Of a DNA stretch of 55,993 nucleotides, positions 1 to 9,525 are shown piece by piece. The translations under genes and the position numbers were made by a program. Source of the DNA: a virus. The notes below the pieces were generated by a model. That model saw only the letters and a program-made list of their open reading frames with translations, did no database searches and was not told where the DNA came from. Each line of letters starts with the position of its first letter. Within the stretch, counting starts at the first letter, position 1. The stretch spans positions 1 to 55,993 of IMG/VR virus record IMGVR_UViG_3300039106_000351; one strand, 5' to 3'.

Positions 1-3000
1 AATCTATTTAAAGCAAAAATAAAATCATCAGAATTTTCTCCATATAAAAATATTTTTTTATTTGTTTCTGAAAGAGAAATTCTTTTAGCATTAAGTTGTG
101 CAATCTGAATTTGTAAATCTGCTGTTCTTGATATAATAGAATTTTTAGTATAATTTACATTATTATCTTCCTCTCTATTATTAAGGCTTTTTCTAAGATT
201 AGATACCTTTTGAGCTAAACTATTAATTTGATTATCAATATCTTTAATTTGTTCAGCATTAGACATATAACTTAAAACAGTTATATTACCACTAGCATCA
301 CGCAATACTTCATATCTAACTCCATTTATTGAAGCAATACTTTCTTCTTTATTTGAAAAAGATGCATTTACAACTTTAGATTTTATTGTAGACACTTGAC
401 CTACAGATTCAATTGGAATAATTAACTGTACACCAACTTCATTAACAGTTAAACTACCATTAGAAACACCTTTACTATTTTTTTGTAATGGATATATTTC
501 AGTAAATCCTTCAGCAGAATTAATTGCATTTGAAAGTCTATTGATACTTTCTTTAAGTTCAGCAATATTTTCTTCATTAGTTTCAATAAGCAAATTAGCA
601 TTTAAAGTATCTAATGTAAGTTGTAATGTTGTTATGTCAGCATTAATAGTTACCTGAACACCAAAATTTCCATCTTGCATTTTAACTAACTTACCAGTTT
701 GACCATTAAAAATAATAGGTTTGTCTAAATTATCTTCAAGTTTATTTTTAATAGGATCTGATTGTGCTATACCAGTATCTATAATACTTTGATTATCTTC
801 TGTTTTTTTAATAGGAGTTTTAATATCTGGCTTTATTTTAATAATTCCAAAATTTTCAATTTCTGATAAGTATTCTAGATCAACTGTATCTTCACCATTT
901 TTTACAATAGGAGCAGTAGTTATATCATTTATATAACCATCAATTGTTACATCTATTTCAAAAGGCATTAGTTTTAATTCAGGTAAAATACCAGTCATAT
1001 TATAAACTGTATATCCATAAATAGATTGTTGAGCACGGAAATATGTAGAAGTATCATAATCTGTATTATCTCCAAAAGATTTCCATTTAGTAGCTTTTGA
1101 AGTTTTAATATCTACAATAGCAATTGTACCATCTGCTCTTACTAATAGTAAATCAAGTTCTCCTGTTACTCCATTTTCATTTCTTAAAGCTTTATCAAAA
1201 ACTTTTACATTTTCAGAAAGTATTCTATATGTACCATCAATAATTCCAAGTCTAAACTTAGTAATATATCCTCCAGGATTTGTAGTTGAAACTTGTGCAA
1301 AAAGTTTATCAAAAACTTTTCTAGACATTACATCTGATATCTTAACAGATTTACCTTTAATGTCTACAACAGAGTCATATTCAAATTCACTAAATTTAGA
1401 TTTAGTACCAGCATTAGGAGTTAAAAATACTCTAATTAAAGAATCTACTATATCTCCAGCACCTGATGATTCTCTAAATGCTAAATCTGCAATAAACTTT
1501 TTTAACTTTTCATAATTAGGTTTTGTATTTAAAAAATCTTCAAGATCTTTTAATTTTTTTTCTGATTTAAAAGTCTTCCATCCTGAGTATGCTTTTGCTT
1601 TAAAAGCTTCCATAAATAGTCTTACTCTATCTGCAGGTACAATATCAGGATCATTAAAGAACTGATTGTATAAGTTTTCAATTGGAGATAATGTAACAAC
1701 ACCATCTTCATCTACTACATCTTTTAAAGGTTGGATTATAAATGGATCTTTATTTTTTAAACTAGCCTCAACTTCTGTTGCAACTTCTGTAGTTCTTGAT
1801 GGAATAGGATCATTAGGACCTCTATCTTTAAAAGTTCTACCAATAACAATTCCATCTTCATTAACTATATCTACAAGTTCATCTTGTTTTGCTATTATAT
1901 TTTCTTCTATAATTTGAATAGTTTGTTCAGCAATATTTCTTGGTTCAGAGGCTTCAACCCTAGCACTTAAATAACCAGTTAAAGCTTCTATATCTTCTTT
2001 TAAATTAGCAAGATCTAATTTAGAAGCAGATATCATTTCTTTATTATTTTTAGGATTAGGATATTCTCCTGCATCTAAAAATGATTGAAATCTAGATATT
2101 ATATTAGATATAGTATAGGTTGTTGTTTGAGCATTAATTTCAATATCAATAAATTTTAATTGAGGTGCATTAGCTAATCTTTCAGCTTTATCTAAAGATT
2201 TTTGTTTTGCTTCTGTATTAAATGTATTAATTAAACCTGATTGTCTTTCTAACCAATTGGATCTAAGTCTTTCATATTCAAGTGGATTTTTTGTTTTAAT
2301 ATTTATATCTTCTTGTAAAACATCAACTAAATATGCATTAAATAACTCTGTAATTTTTTCTTGAAACTCAGAATCAAAATCTTCAAACTCTGTTTTAGTA
2401 GTATATTCATCAGGTGTATTTTCATCTATACCTTTTCTTTTAAACTCATCTTTTGTTTCAGCAATAAGATTATCATATCTTTCATTTATTGCATCTGTAG
2501 CTTCTTGATATACTAAATATTCTTTTGTTTTTTCTATATCAATAGTAGGAGTAGTATCTTGTTTAGCAAGTTCAGAATCAATTTCTGAAAGTCTACTTGC
2601 TGCAACTTCTTTAAATATTTCAGACTTAAGTGCAGTATCTACTTGAGTAGTTTGTGCTTCTTGTTCATCTTCAATATCAGAAACATCATATTTTCCAAAA
2701 AGAGAACCAATTAATTTTCTTTTTGCTTCATCATTTTGATATATATTAGTTTGTTCAGCTAGTATTTGTGCTGCATCAATTCCTTTAGGTTGTAAAATTT
2801 CAGTTGCTAAAATTTCTGCTGCAGACTGAACTTCAACATAATTTTCAGATTGTAACTTATCAATAATTTTAAGAACTAATTCTTTTTCTTTTTCAAGTGA
2901 AGCTCTTTCTTCTGGAGTTAATTCATTTTCTGCAATTCTAGTTGCCTCTTGTTGTAAATATTCATCTATAGTTAAACCATTTGCTTGTTTAAATTTATCT

Positions 3001-6000
3001 TCATATTTTATACGTTCTTTTTCTAAGAATTGTTTTCTTTCTTCTTCTAAAACTTCAATCCTCTTATCTAGTAATTGTTTTTGTGAAAGAGGTTCTCCAG
3101 CTGGCTTTTTTAAATCTAAATCAGCCATTTTTTGAAACAATTCAATATAATCCTCATATATAATAGAACCTTTATTAATCATTCTATTATTTGTTACATC
3201 AATAAAATATTCAGGTAACATATTAGAATTCTCTACCCATTTTGAAAATTGTTCAAGGTCAACAAATATTCCTTGATCAGCTAATGTATTTAATAAAGTA
3301 TTTTTTTCTATTGCAGAAATTTCTTGATTAACTATTTCTTTTACAATTTCTTCTCTATTATGATAGAGATCCTTCATAAATTTAAAGTTACCCATTACAT
3401 GCTCATAGAAATCTCTTGGATTGGCTAATAAATTAACATATTGATTAAGTTTTGCTGTTTCATTTCTTAAGATATGTGTTTCAAGTAAATCATTAAATAA
3501 AACATCTATACCACCCATGTTTTGTATCTCTTGTTCTAATTGTCTTTTCTTATCAGTAGTATCAGCTAATCCTATTAATAAATCATTGAATGCTTCTTTA
3601 TAATCTAAAAATTCATTACTTTCTCCTTTATCATATTGTTCAATAAGAGTATTTATTGTTTGTAAAGAAGCATCAGTGTCAGAAATTTGTGGATTATCTT
3701 TTTTAATACCATCTTTAATTTGTTCAAATACTTTTTTATAAATAAATAATTCTACAAGTTTTTCTTGTTTTTCTTGAAATCTAGAATATAGTTCTACCTT
3801 TTCTCTTTTTTTAGTAGCTTCCTCTATTGATTCAGCAGAGCCAAAAGATTCTAAACTTTCTATTTCAGTATTCATCATTTCAATTTCTCTTTGCAATCTA
3901 TTAGGATCTGTAAATCCTGCAAAATCAGAAAAATTAGAATTTTTTATAACAGACAATGAAGATAAAGTTTCAAATAATTTTTTCTCTCTATTTATATTAT
4001 CATCAAATGCTTGATGAACAAATACATAATTATACAATGCTTGATTATAAGCTTTATTATATACTTCAGCTATTCTATATTCTTCAGTATCTTTTTCATA
4101 GTCATCTAAATTAGCCATGAATTGCATCTTATCTTTAGCTGAAATCCATCTTTTAGATATTACCTTTGCACTCTCTATAGATTTATCAAATCTTTCTAAA
4201 GCTTTTGCACCTTGTCCTGGTTGTAATTCCCAAGCTTCTTCAATATCTTTTGGAGATGCTTGTTTATAACCCTCATAATGGTTTAAGAACATATCAAAAG
4301 TTCCATTCTGTAATGAACTTAATACAGCTGAGTGAAATGCAGTAAATTCATTATCTTTTATTTCTTTAGTTGTAAGGTCCCCTGGATTTGCTATTTCTTT
4401 AGCTACTAAAGATTGAGTAACATAATTATTAATTCTTGAGTCAAAAAAGTACTTACCATTTTTATACATGGTATTCATATTATTTACAACATCATCAGCC
4501 ATTTCTTCTCTTTGATCTAAATAAGTTTTATAAGAAGAATCTTTCTTTAAATAATCATTATAACCTACAGTTGCATATTTCTTTACAAAGCCCGGAGCTT
4601 GTAAAATACTACCCATTAAAAAACCTGATAAAAATGTTTCAAGTCCTTGTGCAGACCATTGCTTTCCTATTGCTTCTCCTAATAAACCAGAAGAATATCT
4701 AAAATTTCTTCCTTCAGTATTCTTATATGTATTTACATAATAGTTTTGTGTAGCCTCTTGAAGTACATCTTGTGCTAATTCTTGACCACCTTCAACTAAA
4801 TTTGCTTTAAAATAATTTAATCCTACTTTACCATATGTAGCAGGTTTTGCTAATGACTTTATTGCATTAGCAAGATTTATTCTTTGTTTTGCAAAAGTAC
4901 CTTCTAATGCAGATTTACCTGGATTAAAAACTACTTGAAAATCTTTTCCAACATTTGTAACAACTTTACCAAAACCAAATCTTGGAATCCCCTTTAAAAA
5001 ACTTGCATTTGTAATGGAAGGAAAAACTAATTTATTAGAGTAATAAACTAATGCAGTATTACTAAGAGTATTTTCAAATGAACCTTTAGAGGCTTGTCTC
5101 ATCATACTCTCTTGTTCTTCTAGAGTAGGAGGAGTTCCATTATGTTCTTCAACATGTTTATTATATAATCTATCATAGGTTTGAGTTCTTGTGAACCCAC
5201 CTTCAAGTTTTCCTTCTGATAAAGCAAGATTCATTACCATCATGTCATGCCATAAAGCACCAGCAGTAGTTGCACTTCTTGCAAGATTTGTAATATTATC
5301 TGTATTTTTTAATTGATTATAAGCTTGTAATGTATTATGTGCAGGATTAATAAAATTACCAAAGTTTTTTGAAGCTGATGCAAACAAACTTTTAGCCTCA
5401 GCTAATTTTGAATAATTTTTAACTCCTGAAAAAAGCTTACCTACTGCTTGACCAGTTTGTACTAATGATTTAGGAAGACTTCCAAGTTTACTAAGAAAAG
5501 TACCAGCTCCTTCTGCAGCTCCAGTAGCAACATTACCACCACCAAATAAACCACCAATTAAAAAACCTTCAACTGCACCTTCTGTTAAAATACCCATTGA
5601 ATAAGCAGCTGAATTAAAAAGATTTACTGTAAATCCGCCTAAGCCACCTTTTGTTGATGCTCCAATAGCATTATAATATTCATAATCTCTAGCACTTTGT
5701 GGATCTGCATCAAAGAAACCATCTCCATCTATTACACTTTTATATGATTTAATTGGATCTGTAAATCCTTTAGATAACATTGGCCACAAAGAATGTGAAC
5801 CCCATCTTTGTAAATCATCTCCAAATGTAGTATTCTGATTAAAAAAAGTTTCATTATCTATTAAAGGATGAAAACCAATTTCATTAAAAGTATCTTGTCC
5901 ATAAGCTTTATATCTTTCTCTAAAGGTACCTTTAGGAGAAGCATCATAAGCATAAGGTTGAGCATAATTACTAACATCAGATATAGAATTTATTTCTGAC

Positions 6001-6275
6001 ATTCCTTTATCAATAATAGCTTGAAGACCTCCTTCAGTAGCACCACTTCTTCTATCTGCACTTACTTGAGAAGGTGGATAACCAGGAGATACACCTGCTG
6101 TATTATCTTTAATATAATTTGTAGTATTAACAAAAGTATCTGGCCAATTAGCTTTTGGAGCAAGAGGTTGTTCAATCCTTGCTGGATTTAACAAATCACT
6201 TTCAGCCATAAGATCATTAACATCTGGCATAGGTGCATTTACATTTTCTGCAGTATTTATTGTTTCCTCAGCCAT
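1..6275 (-). CDS. Giant virion cargo-type protein with embedded PD-(D/E)XK nuclease domain (C-terminus outside window)
   Basis: Reading back from an ATG at 6275 the frame stays open for 2091 codons to the window edge, so the C-terminus is missing. It starts MAEETINTAENV, 5 bp after the stop of the preceding cargo gene. Residues about 210-260 are Gly/Ala-rich and hydrophobic (an IGGLFGGGN stretch), which might insert into a membrane. A long, charged, helical, coiled-coil-like middle follows. Around residues 1700-1755 lies a PD-(D/E)XK nuclease core: GELD with D1708, a beta strand, then IVDIKTSK with D1722 and K1724, and a Q1749-x3-Y1753 helix, as in RecB/Cas4-like families. It probably belongs to the ejected protein set. 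The nuclease call is from visible motifs; the cargo role is inferred from position and size. RNA polymerase motifs were not seen in the visible part. Confidence 0.85.
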   Translation of the reverse strand, partial: MAEETINTAENVNAPMPDVNDLMAESDLLNPARIEQPLAPKANWPDTFVNTTNYIKDNTAGVSPGYPPSQVSADRRSGATEGGLQAIIDKGMSEINSISDVSNYAQPYAYDASPKGTFRERYKAYGQDTFNEIGFHPLIDNETFFNQNTTFGDDLQRWGSHSLWPMLSKGFTDPIKSYKSVIDGDGFFDADPQSARDYEYYNAIGASTKGGLGGFTVNLFNSAAYSMGILTEGAVEGFLIGGLFGGGNVATGAAEGAGTFLSKLGSLPKSLVQTGQAVGKLFSGVKNYSKLAEAKSLFASASKNFGNFINPAHNTLQAYNQLKNTDNITNLARSATTAGALWHDMMVMNLALSEGKLEGGFTRTQTYDRLYNKHVEEHNGTPPTLEEQESMMRQASKGSFENTLSNTALVYYSNKLVFPSITNASFLKGIPRFGFGKVVTNVGKDFQVVFNPGKSALEGTFAKQRINLANAIKSLAKPATYGKVGLNYFKANLVEGGQELAQDVLQEATQNYYVNTYKNTEGRNFRYSSGLLGEAIGKQWSAQGLETFLSGFLMGSILQAPGFVKKYATVGYNDYLKKDSSYKTYLDQREEMADDVVNNMNTMYKNGKYFFDSRINNYVTQSLVAKEIANPGDLTTKEIKDNEFTAFHSAVLSSLQNGTFDMFLNHYEGYKQASPKDIEEAWELQPGQGAKALERFDKSIESAKVISKRWISAKDKMQFMANLDDYEKDTEEYRIAEVYNKAYNQALYNYVFVHQAFDDNINREKKLFETLSSLSVIKNSNFSDFAGFTDPNRLQREIEMMNTEIESLESFGSAESIEEATKKREKVELYSRFQEKQEKLVELFIYKKVFEQIKDGIKKDNPQISDTDASLQTINTLIEQYDKGESNEFLDYKEAFNDLLIGLADTTDKKRQLEQEIQNMGGIDVLFNDLLETHILRNETAKLNQYVNLLANPRDFYEHVMGNFKFMKDLYHNREEIVKEIVNQEISAIEKNTLLNTLADQGIFVDLEQFSKWVENSNMLPEYFIDVTNNRMINKGSIIYEDYIELFQKMADLDLKKPAGEPLSQKQLLDKRIEVLEEERKQFLEKERIKYEDKFKQANGLTIDEYLQQEATRIAENELTPEERASLEKEKELVLKIIDKLQSENYVEVQSAAEILATEILQPKGIDAAQILAEQTNIYQNDEAKRKLIGSLFGKYDVSDIEDEQEAQTTQVDTALKSEIFKEVAASRLSEIDSELAKQDTTPTIDIEKTKEYLVYQEATDAINERYDNLIAETKDEFKRKGIDENTPDEYTTKTEFEDFDSEFQEKITELFNAYLVDVLQEDINIKTKNPLEYERLRSNWLERQSGLINTFNTEAKQKSLDKAERLANAPQLKFIDIEINAQTTTYTISNIISRFQSFLDAGEYPNPKNNKEMISASKLDLANLKEDIEALTGYLSARVEASEPRNIAEQTIQIIEENIIAKQDELVDIVNEDGIVIGRTFKDRGPNDPIPSRTTEVATEVEASLKNKDPFIIQPLKDVVDEDGVVTLSPIENLYNQFFNDPDIVPADRVRLFMEAFKAKAYSGWKTFKSEKKLKDLEDFLNTKPNYEKLKKFIADLAFRESSGAGDIVDSLIRVFLTPNAGTKSKFSEFEYDSVVDIKGKSVKISDVMSRKVFDKLFAQVSTTNPGGYITKFRLGIIDGTYRILSENVKVFDKALRNENGVTGELDLLLVRADGTIAIVDIKTSKATKWKSFGDNTDYDTSTYFRAQQSIYGYTVYNMTGILPELKLMPFEIDVTIDGYINDITTAPIVKNGEDTVDLEYLSEIENFGIIKIKPDIKTPIKKTEDNQSIIDTGIAQSDPIKNKLEDNLDKPIIFNGQTGKLVKMQDGNFGVQVTINADITTLQLTLDTLNANLLIETNEENIAELKESINRLSNAINSAEGFTEIYPLQKNSKGVSNGSLTVNEVGVQLIIPIESVGQVSTIKSKVVNASFSNKEESIASINGVRYEVLRDASGNITVLSYMSNAEQIKDIDNQINSLAQKVSNLRKSLNNREEDNNVNYTKNSIISRTADLQIQIAQLNAKRISLSETNKKIFLYGENSDDFIFALNR
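990..1330 (-). other. PD-(D/E)XK nuclease domain inside the giant cargo protein
   Basis: The domain core is coded here. The order is a helical lead-in, then GELDLLLV with D1708, then IAIVDIKTSK with D1722 and K1724, then a helix with AQQSIYGY (Q1749, Y1753). The D-x13-D-x-K spacing followed by a Q-x3-Y helix is the Cas4/RecB-type signature. The same fold occurs separately in the gene at 54864-55694 of this window, so the phage carries two such nucleases, one of them inside a likely virion protein. Confidence 0.8.
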
Positions 6276-6280
6276 TTTAA

Positions 6281-9200
6281 TTAGTTATTATACTTATAAA
6301 AAGGATTCAATGGATTAAATCCAAAATTTTGTACAGCATTATTAATTCTTTTTTGATCACCAGATTTATGAATTTTGTTAAACATTGCAAAATTTAATTC
6401 TGCAGTATTCCTTAACATGGTATGCATAATTTGTTCTTTCTGATCAATAGTTTTTCCACTCCTTACACCAACATCCCATGCTTGATTAATTGCAGTTTTA
6501 GAACCATCTTCATTTAATTGATAAAAAGTTCCAAGACCTCTGTAGTCATCTGAACCAGGTTTCTTTTCTATTATATATCCACCATTTCCTCCAGGATCAT
6601 TATATTTAATTGGACCTTTATTTAATAAAACTTCTACTGGAGATTGGAATTGATCTCCAAATAATGGGTTATTTTCCCAAAGAGGTTTTGGAGCAATAAA
6701 TGTAAGACCTTTCTGATATATGTTATCAATTTTAGATTTAATAGAAGCTTCTGTTGCATCTTCACCTGCCATGCCTTTTATAACATTTTCAATAAGTTCT
6801 CTAGGAGCCATAACTTTCATTGATCCTAAATTATTACTTTCCATTGATATTGTTGTGGCACCTATTCCAAAAGGAGCTAATTTTTTATCTGTATTTAATC
6901 TTTGTTGTAGATCTCTAACAATAGCTAGTGCTTCAGATTGTGTTACACCAGTATCTTCATCAAAAGATCCTGGAAGTTTATTACCTTCAGTTGTAATTCT
7001 ATATTTACTTTCATCTTGATTCCAATTTGTAGATAATATAGTTGTAAACATTTGACCAGCTGATCTATTACCAGGATCCATAGTAACTCCTGGTGCAACC
7101 ATCATAACTCCTGTTTCTGTTCCTAAAGCATATTTATTACCAGATTGTTTATTTACATTTGTAATATATGTAGTTAAACCTGTTTTAGGATTATTATCTT
7201 TTAAAAGTTCTTCAAATGATATATCAAAAACATCAGCTGTCCATGAAGCTTTATCTTTAATATTTTCTCTTCCATCACCAAAAAGATTACCGACATTAGT
7301 TAATGGGAATACATAATTATACCATTTTGAAGTTCTCTCTTGATTAGTATTTTTAGTAACATCAAATCCAAGAATTGAAGATATTGCTTTATCTACTTCA
7401 GGAGCTAATGCTTTAAATTCTTCTAAATGACCATTACCATCTAAAGTATATTTTCTCATCATTAGATCTACAGCTTGTTTCATTTTATCTTCTGTTATAC
7501 TTCCATATAATTTAGGATCTTGTGTTTTTATTTTATTAACAATATGATGTAAATCTTGATTAAATTTATTTTGAATTTTTGTAAAATTTTGATCTTCTAT
7601 TATACTTAAAGCATCTGTTGTTCTAGCTAGTTGTTCTAATTTTATTATATTTTCATTACCAAAATATTGTTTAGAAAGACCACTTCCTGAATGTGATACT
7701 GACCACTTTCTCATAACATCATTTACATTATAGATCTGTCCAGAAGAAGCATACGTATTAGTAAATTTAGGAGCATCAGTTTTAAATTCATTCCAAATGC
7801 CTGACCAAGCTTTTTTAATTGCAATTAAATTTGCAGGAGTACTACCTTCTTTTAAAATTTGTGTTGCTATTTTATTACTAGGATTGAATTGCTTTACAAA
7901 AGTAGCTAATTGAGCAGAAGTAAAAGATCCAGAATCTACACCATTTTGAATCATTGTCATTAAATTATTTACAGGTTCAGTAGCATTTTGAGAAATTAAT
8001 TGTTCACTACTCATTTTTTGTAAATCATCAAATGTAAATGAACCATCTGTATTTGATCCAGATCCAGGTTCAATATTAACTATATTAAAGCCACCATTTT
8101 GAGGATTCTTATCTAATTTACCTGTATTTACATCAAATCTCCAATAACCTTTTTCTACTAAATTATCTACAGCTTTTCCAAACATATCATATTCAGACTT
8201 TATCCTCATTTCTTCAAGTTTATTATTATGAACTTGACGATCTCTTGCAGATGCATTTCTATGTCTTAAATTTTCTAAACCAATTGGATTTGCTTTATAC
8301 TCAACTTCATAATTAACCATTGCATAATCATTTGCAGCTCTCATTATATCTTGTTCTGCATTAATAGATGCAAATCCAGCATCTACTTTTAATCTTGCTA
8401 ATTCTAAATCATTTAATATATCATCATCAGGACTTTTTACAAGGTCTGAAGATTTAGTATTTATTTCTGAATCTAATTTTTGAGCATTATCGGCAATAGT
8501 AGAATTTACTTTTAATCCTAAATTTAATCTATCAGCATATGAATATTGTTGTGGATTAACATTTCCATCTTTAATATCTTTTTCAAGATTACCTTGTAAA
8601 TTTTCAGTAGTCTTTAATTCATCTTGAGCTTTACCATTTTTTTCAGCAGCATAAGTTTTTAAATACTCATATTTTTGTTTAATATATTCTTTTTCAGATT
8701 CTAATTTATTTCCACCAAATTTATCAGCATTTTGATATGCATAATTCATTCTTTCTACAAATGCTTTTTCTCTATATTTATCTTGTATATCTGGTCTATT
8801 TATATATTCTGTTAAAAACATATTTTGAAGAGTAGGTAATATTAATTCCCCATTCTTTTTTCTTATTAAATATAATCCTGATTCATCTGGTAATTGTGTA
8901 ACAGCTCCAACATTGAATTTTTTTGCTAAATTCATATACTCTTCATTAACTTTTACATCAGGAGTATATTTAACATTAGCCATATTTAAAGTCTCATCTA
9001 AAGTAGCATCTTTAAACATCTGTCTTCTTATATTCATTCCTTCTACACCTGTAGACCACCATTGCTTTCTTTGTTCAGCATCTGCTGAAGTTCTTAATGC
9101 TTCAGCTCCAGCATATGTATTTCTAAAATTTTTAGTCCAAGCCATATCTTTCATAAGATATCTATCTTCATAAAAAGGTTTAAATACTTGTGTAGCTTGA

Positions 9201-9469
9201 TTTACATTCTGTTCTAAAGAAAGATCTAATCCTGATGTTCTTTTTAAATTAAAATCAATTTGTTGTAAAAGTTTATCTTTTTTTTCAATATTTAAATCAT
9301 GTGTAAGATCCGCACCATATAATTGACCATATAATTTATTTACAGATTTCCAATTTGTATCATACTGTGTTTGTTTAGCTTGCAATAAATTTGAATAAAA
9401 ATTTAAGTCAGGCTGAAAAGGCTGATAATCAGGTATAAAATCCGTAACACCTTGAATGTATGTTGCCAT
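6281..9469 (-). CDS. Conserved crAss-like virion cargo protein, 1062 aa
   Basis: The start MATYIQGVTDFIPDYQPF followed by a helical segment with KQTQYDTNWKSVNKLYGQLYG is a hallmark N-terminus of a large conserved Crassvirales structural protein, thought to be packaged as cargo and ejected with DNA. The protein is soluble-looking, charged and largely helical in its first half (many K, E, N), with more Gly/Thr-rich sequence in the last third. I see no signal peptide, membrane segment or enzyme motif. It lacks the Gly-Gly/LPKA junction motifs of the three giant genes before it. It sits 56 bp after the preceding cargo gene and 5 bp before the next. The family is recognised from the N-terminus; its exact role is inferred. 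Confidence 0.8.
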   Translation of the reverse strand: MATYIQGVTDFIPDYQPFQPDLNFYSNLLQAKQTQYDTNWKSVNKLYGQLYGADLTHDLNIEKKDKLLQQIDFNLKRTSGLDLSLEQNVNQATQVFKPFYEDRYLMKDMAWTKNFRNTYAGAEALRTSADAEQRKQWWSTGVEGMNIRRQMFKDATLDETLNMANVKYTPDVKVNEEYMNLAKKFNVGAVTQLPDESGLYLIRKKNGELILPTLQNMFLTEYINRPDIQDKYREKAFVERMNYAYQNADKFGGNKLESEKEYIKQKYEYLKTYAAEKNGKAQDELKTTENLQGNLEKDIKDGNVNPQQYSYADRLNLGLKVNSTIADNAQKLDSEINTKSSDLVKSPDDDILNDLELARLKVDAGFASINAEQDIMRAANDYAMVNYEVEYKANPIGLENLRHRNASARDRQVHNNKLEEMRIKSEYDMFGKAVDNLVEKGYWRFDVNTGKLDKNPQNGGFNIVNIEPGSGSNTDGSFTFDDLQKMSSEQLISQNATEPVNNLMTMIQNGVDSGSFTSAQLATFVKQFNPSNKIATQILKEGSTPANLIAIKKAWSGIWNEFKTDAPKFTNTYASSGQIYNVNDVMRKWSVSHSGSGLSKQYFGNENIIKLEQLARTTDALSIIEDQNFTKIQNKFNQDLHHIVNKIKTQDPKLYGSITEDKMKQAVDLMMRKYTLDGNGHLEEFKALAPEVDKAISSILGFDVTKNTNQERTSKWYNYVFPLTNVGNLFGDGRENIKDKASWTADVFDISFEELLKDNNPKTGLTTYITNVNKQSGNKYALGTETGVMMVAPGVTMDPGNRSAGQMFTTILSTNWNQDESKYRITTEGNKLPGSFDEDTGVTQSEALAIVRDLQQRLNTDKKLAPFGIGATTISMESNNLGSMKVMAPRELIENVIKGMAGEDATEASIKSKIDNIYQKGLTFIAPKPLWENNPLFGDQFQSPVEVLLNKGPIKYNDPGGNGGYIIEKKPGSDDYRGLGTFYQLNEDGSKTAINQAWDVGVRSGKTIDQKEQIMHTMLRNTAELNFAMFNKIHKSGDQKRINNAVQNFGFNPLNPFYKYNN

Positions 9470-9502
9470 AATTTATTTTTTTATAAAACTATTAAAATTT
9501 TT

Positions 9503-9519
9503 TAAGTTTATTAAACTTA
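9503..9519. other. Short palindrome in a 56-bp gap between cargo genes
   Basis: The palindrome AAGTTTATTAAACTT is flanked by a T/A pair (about 7 bp per arm). It lies between the stop at 9526 and the start at 9469. It could form a weak hairpin or act as an operator, but there is no U-tract after it on the minus strand, so a terminator is unlikely. Confidence 0.3.
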
Positions 9520-9525
9520 TAAAGT

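Noticed and set aside
1666-4702. Plus-strand ORFs of 83-88 codons (1666-1917, 4436-4702)
   Set aside because: They lie antisense to the continuous minus-strand giant gene, have low-complexity Ser/Leu/Ile composition, and show no family resemblance.
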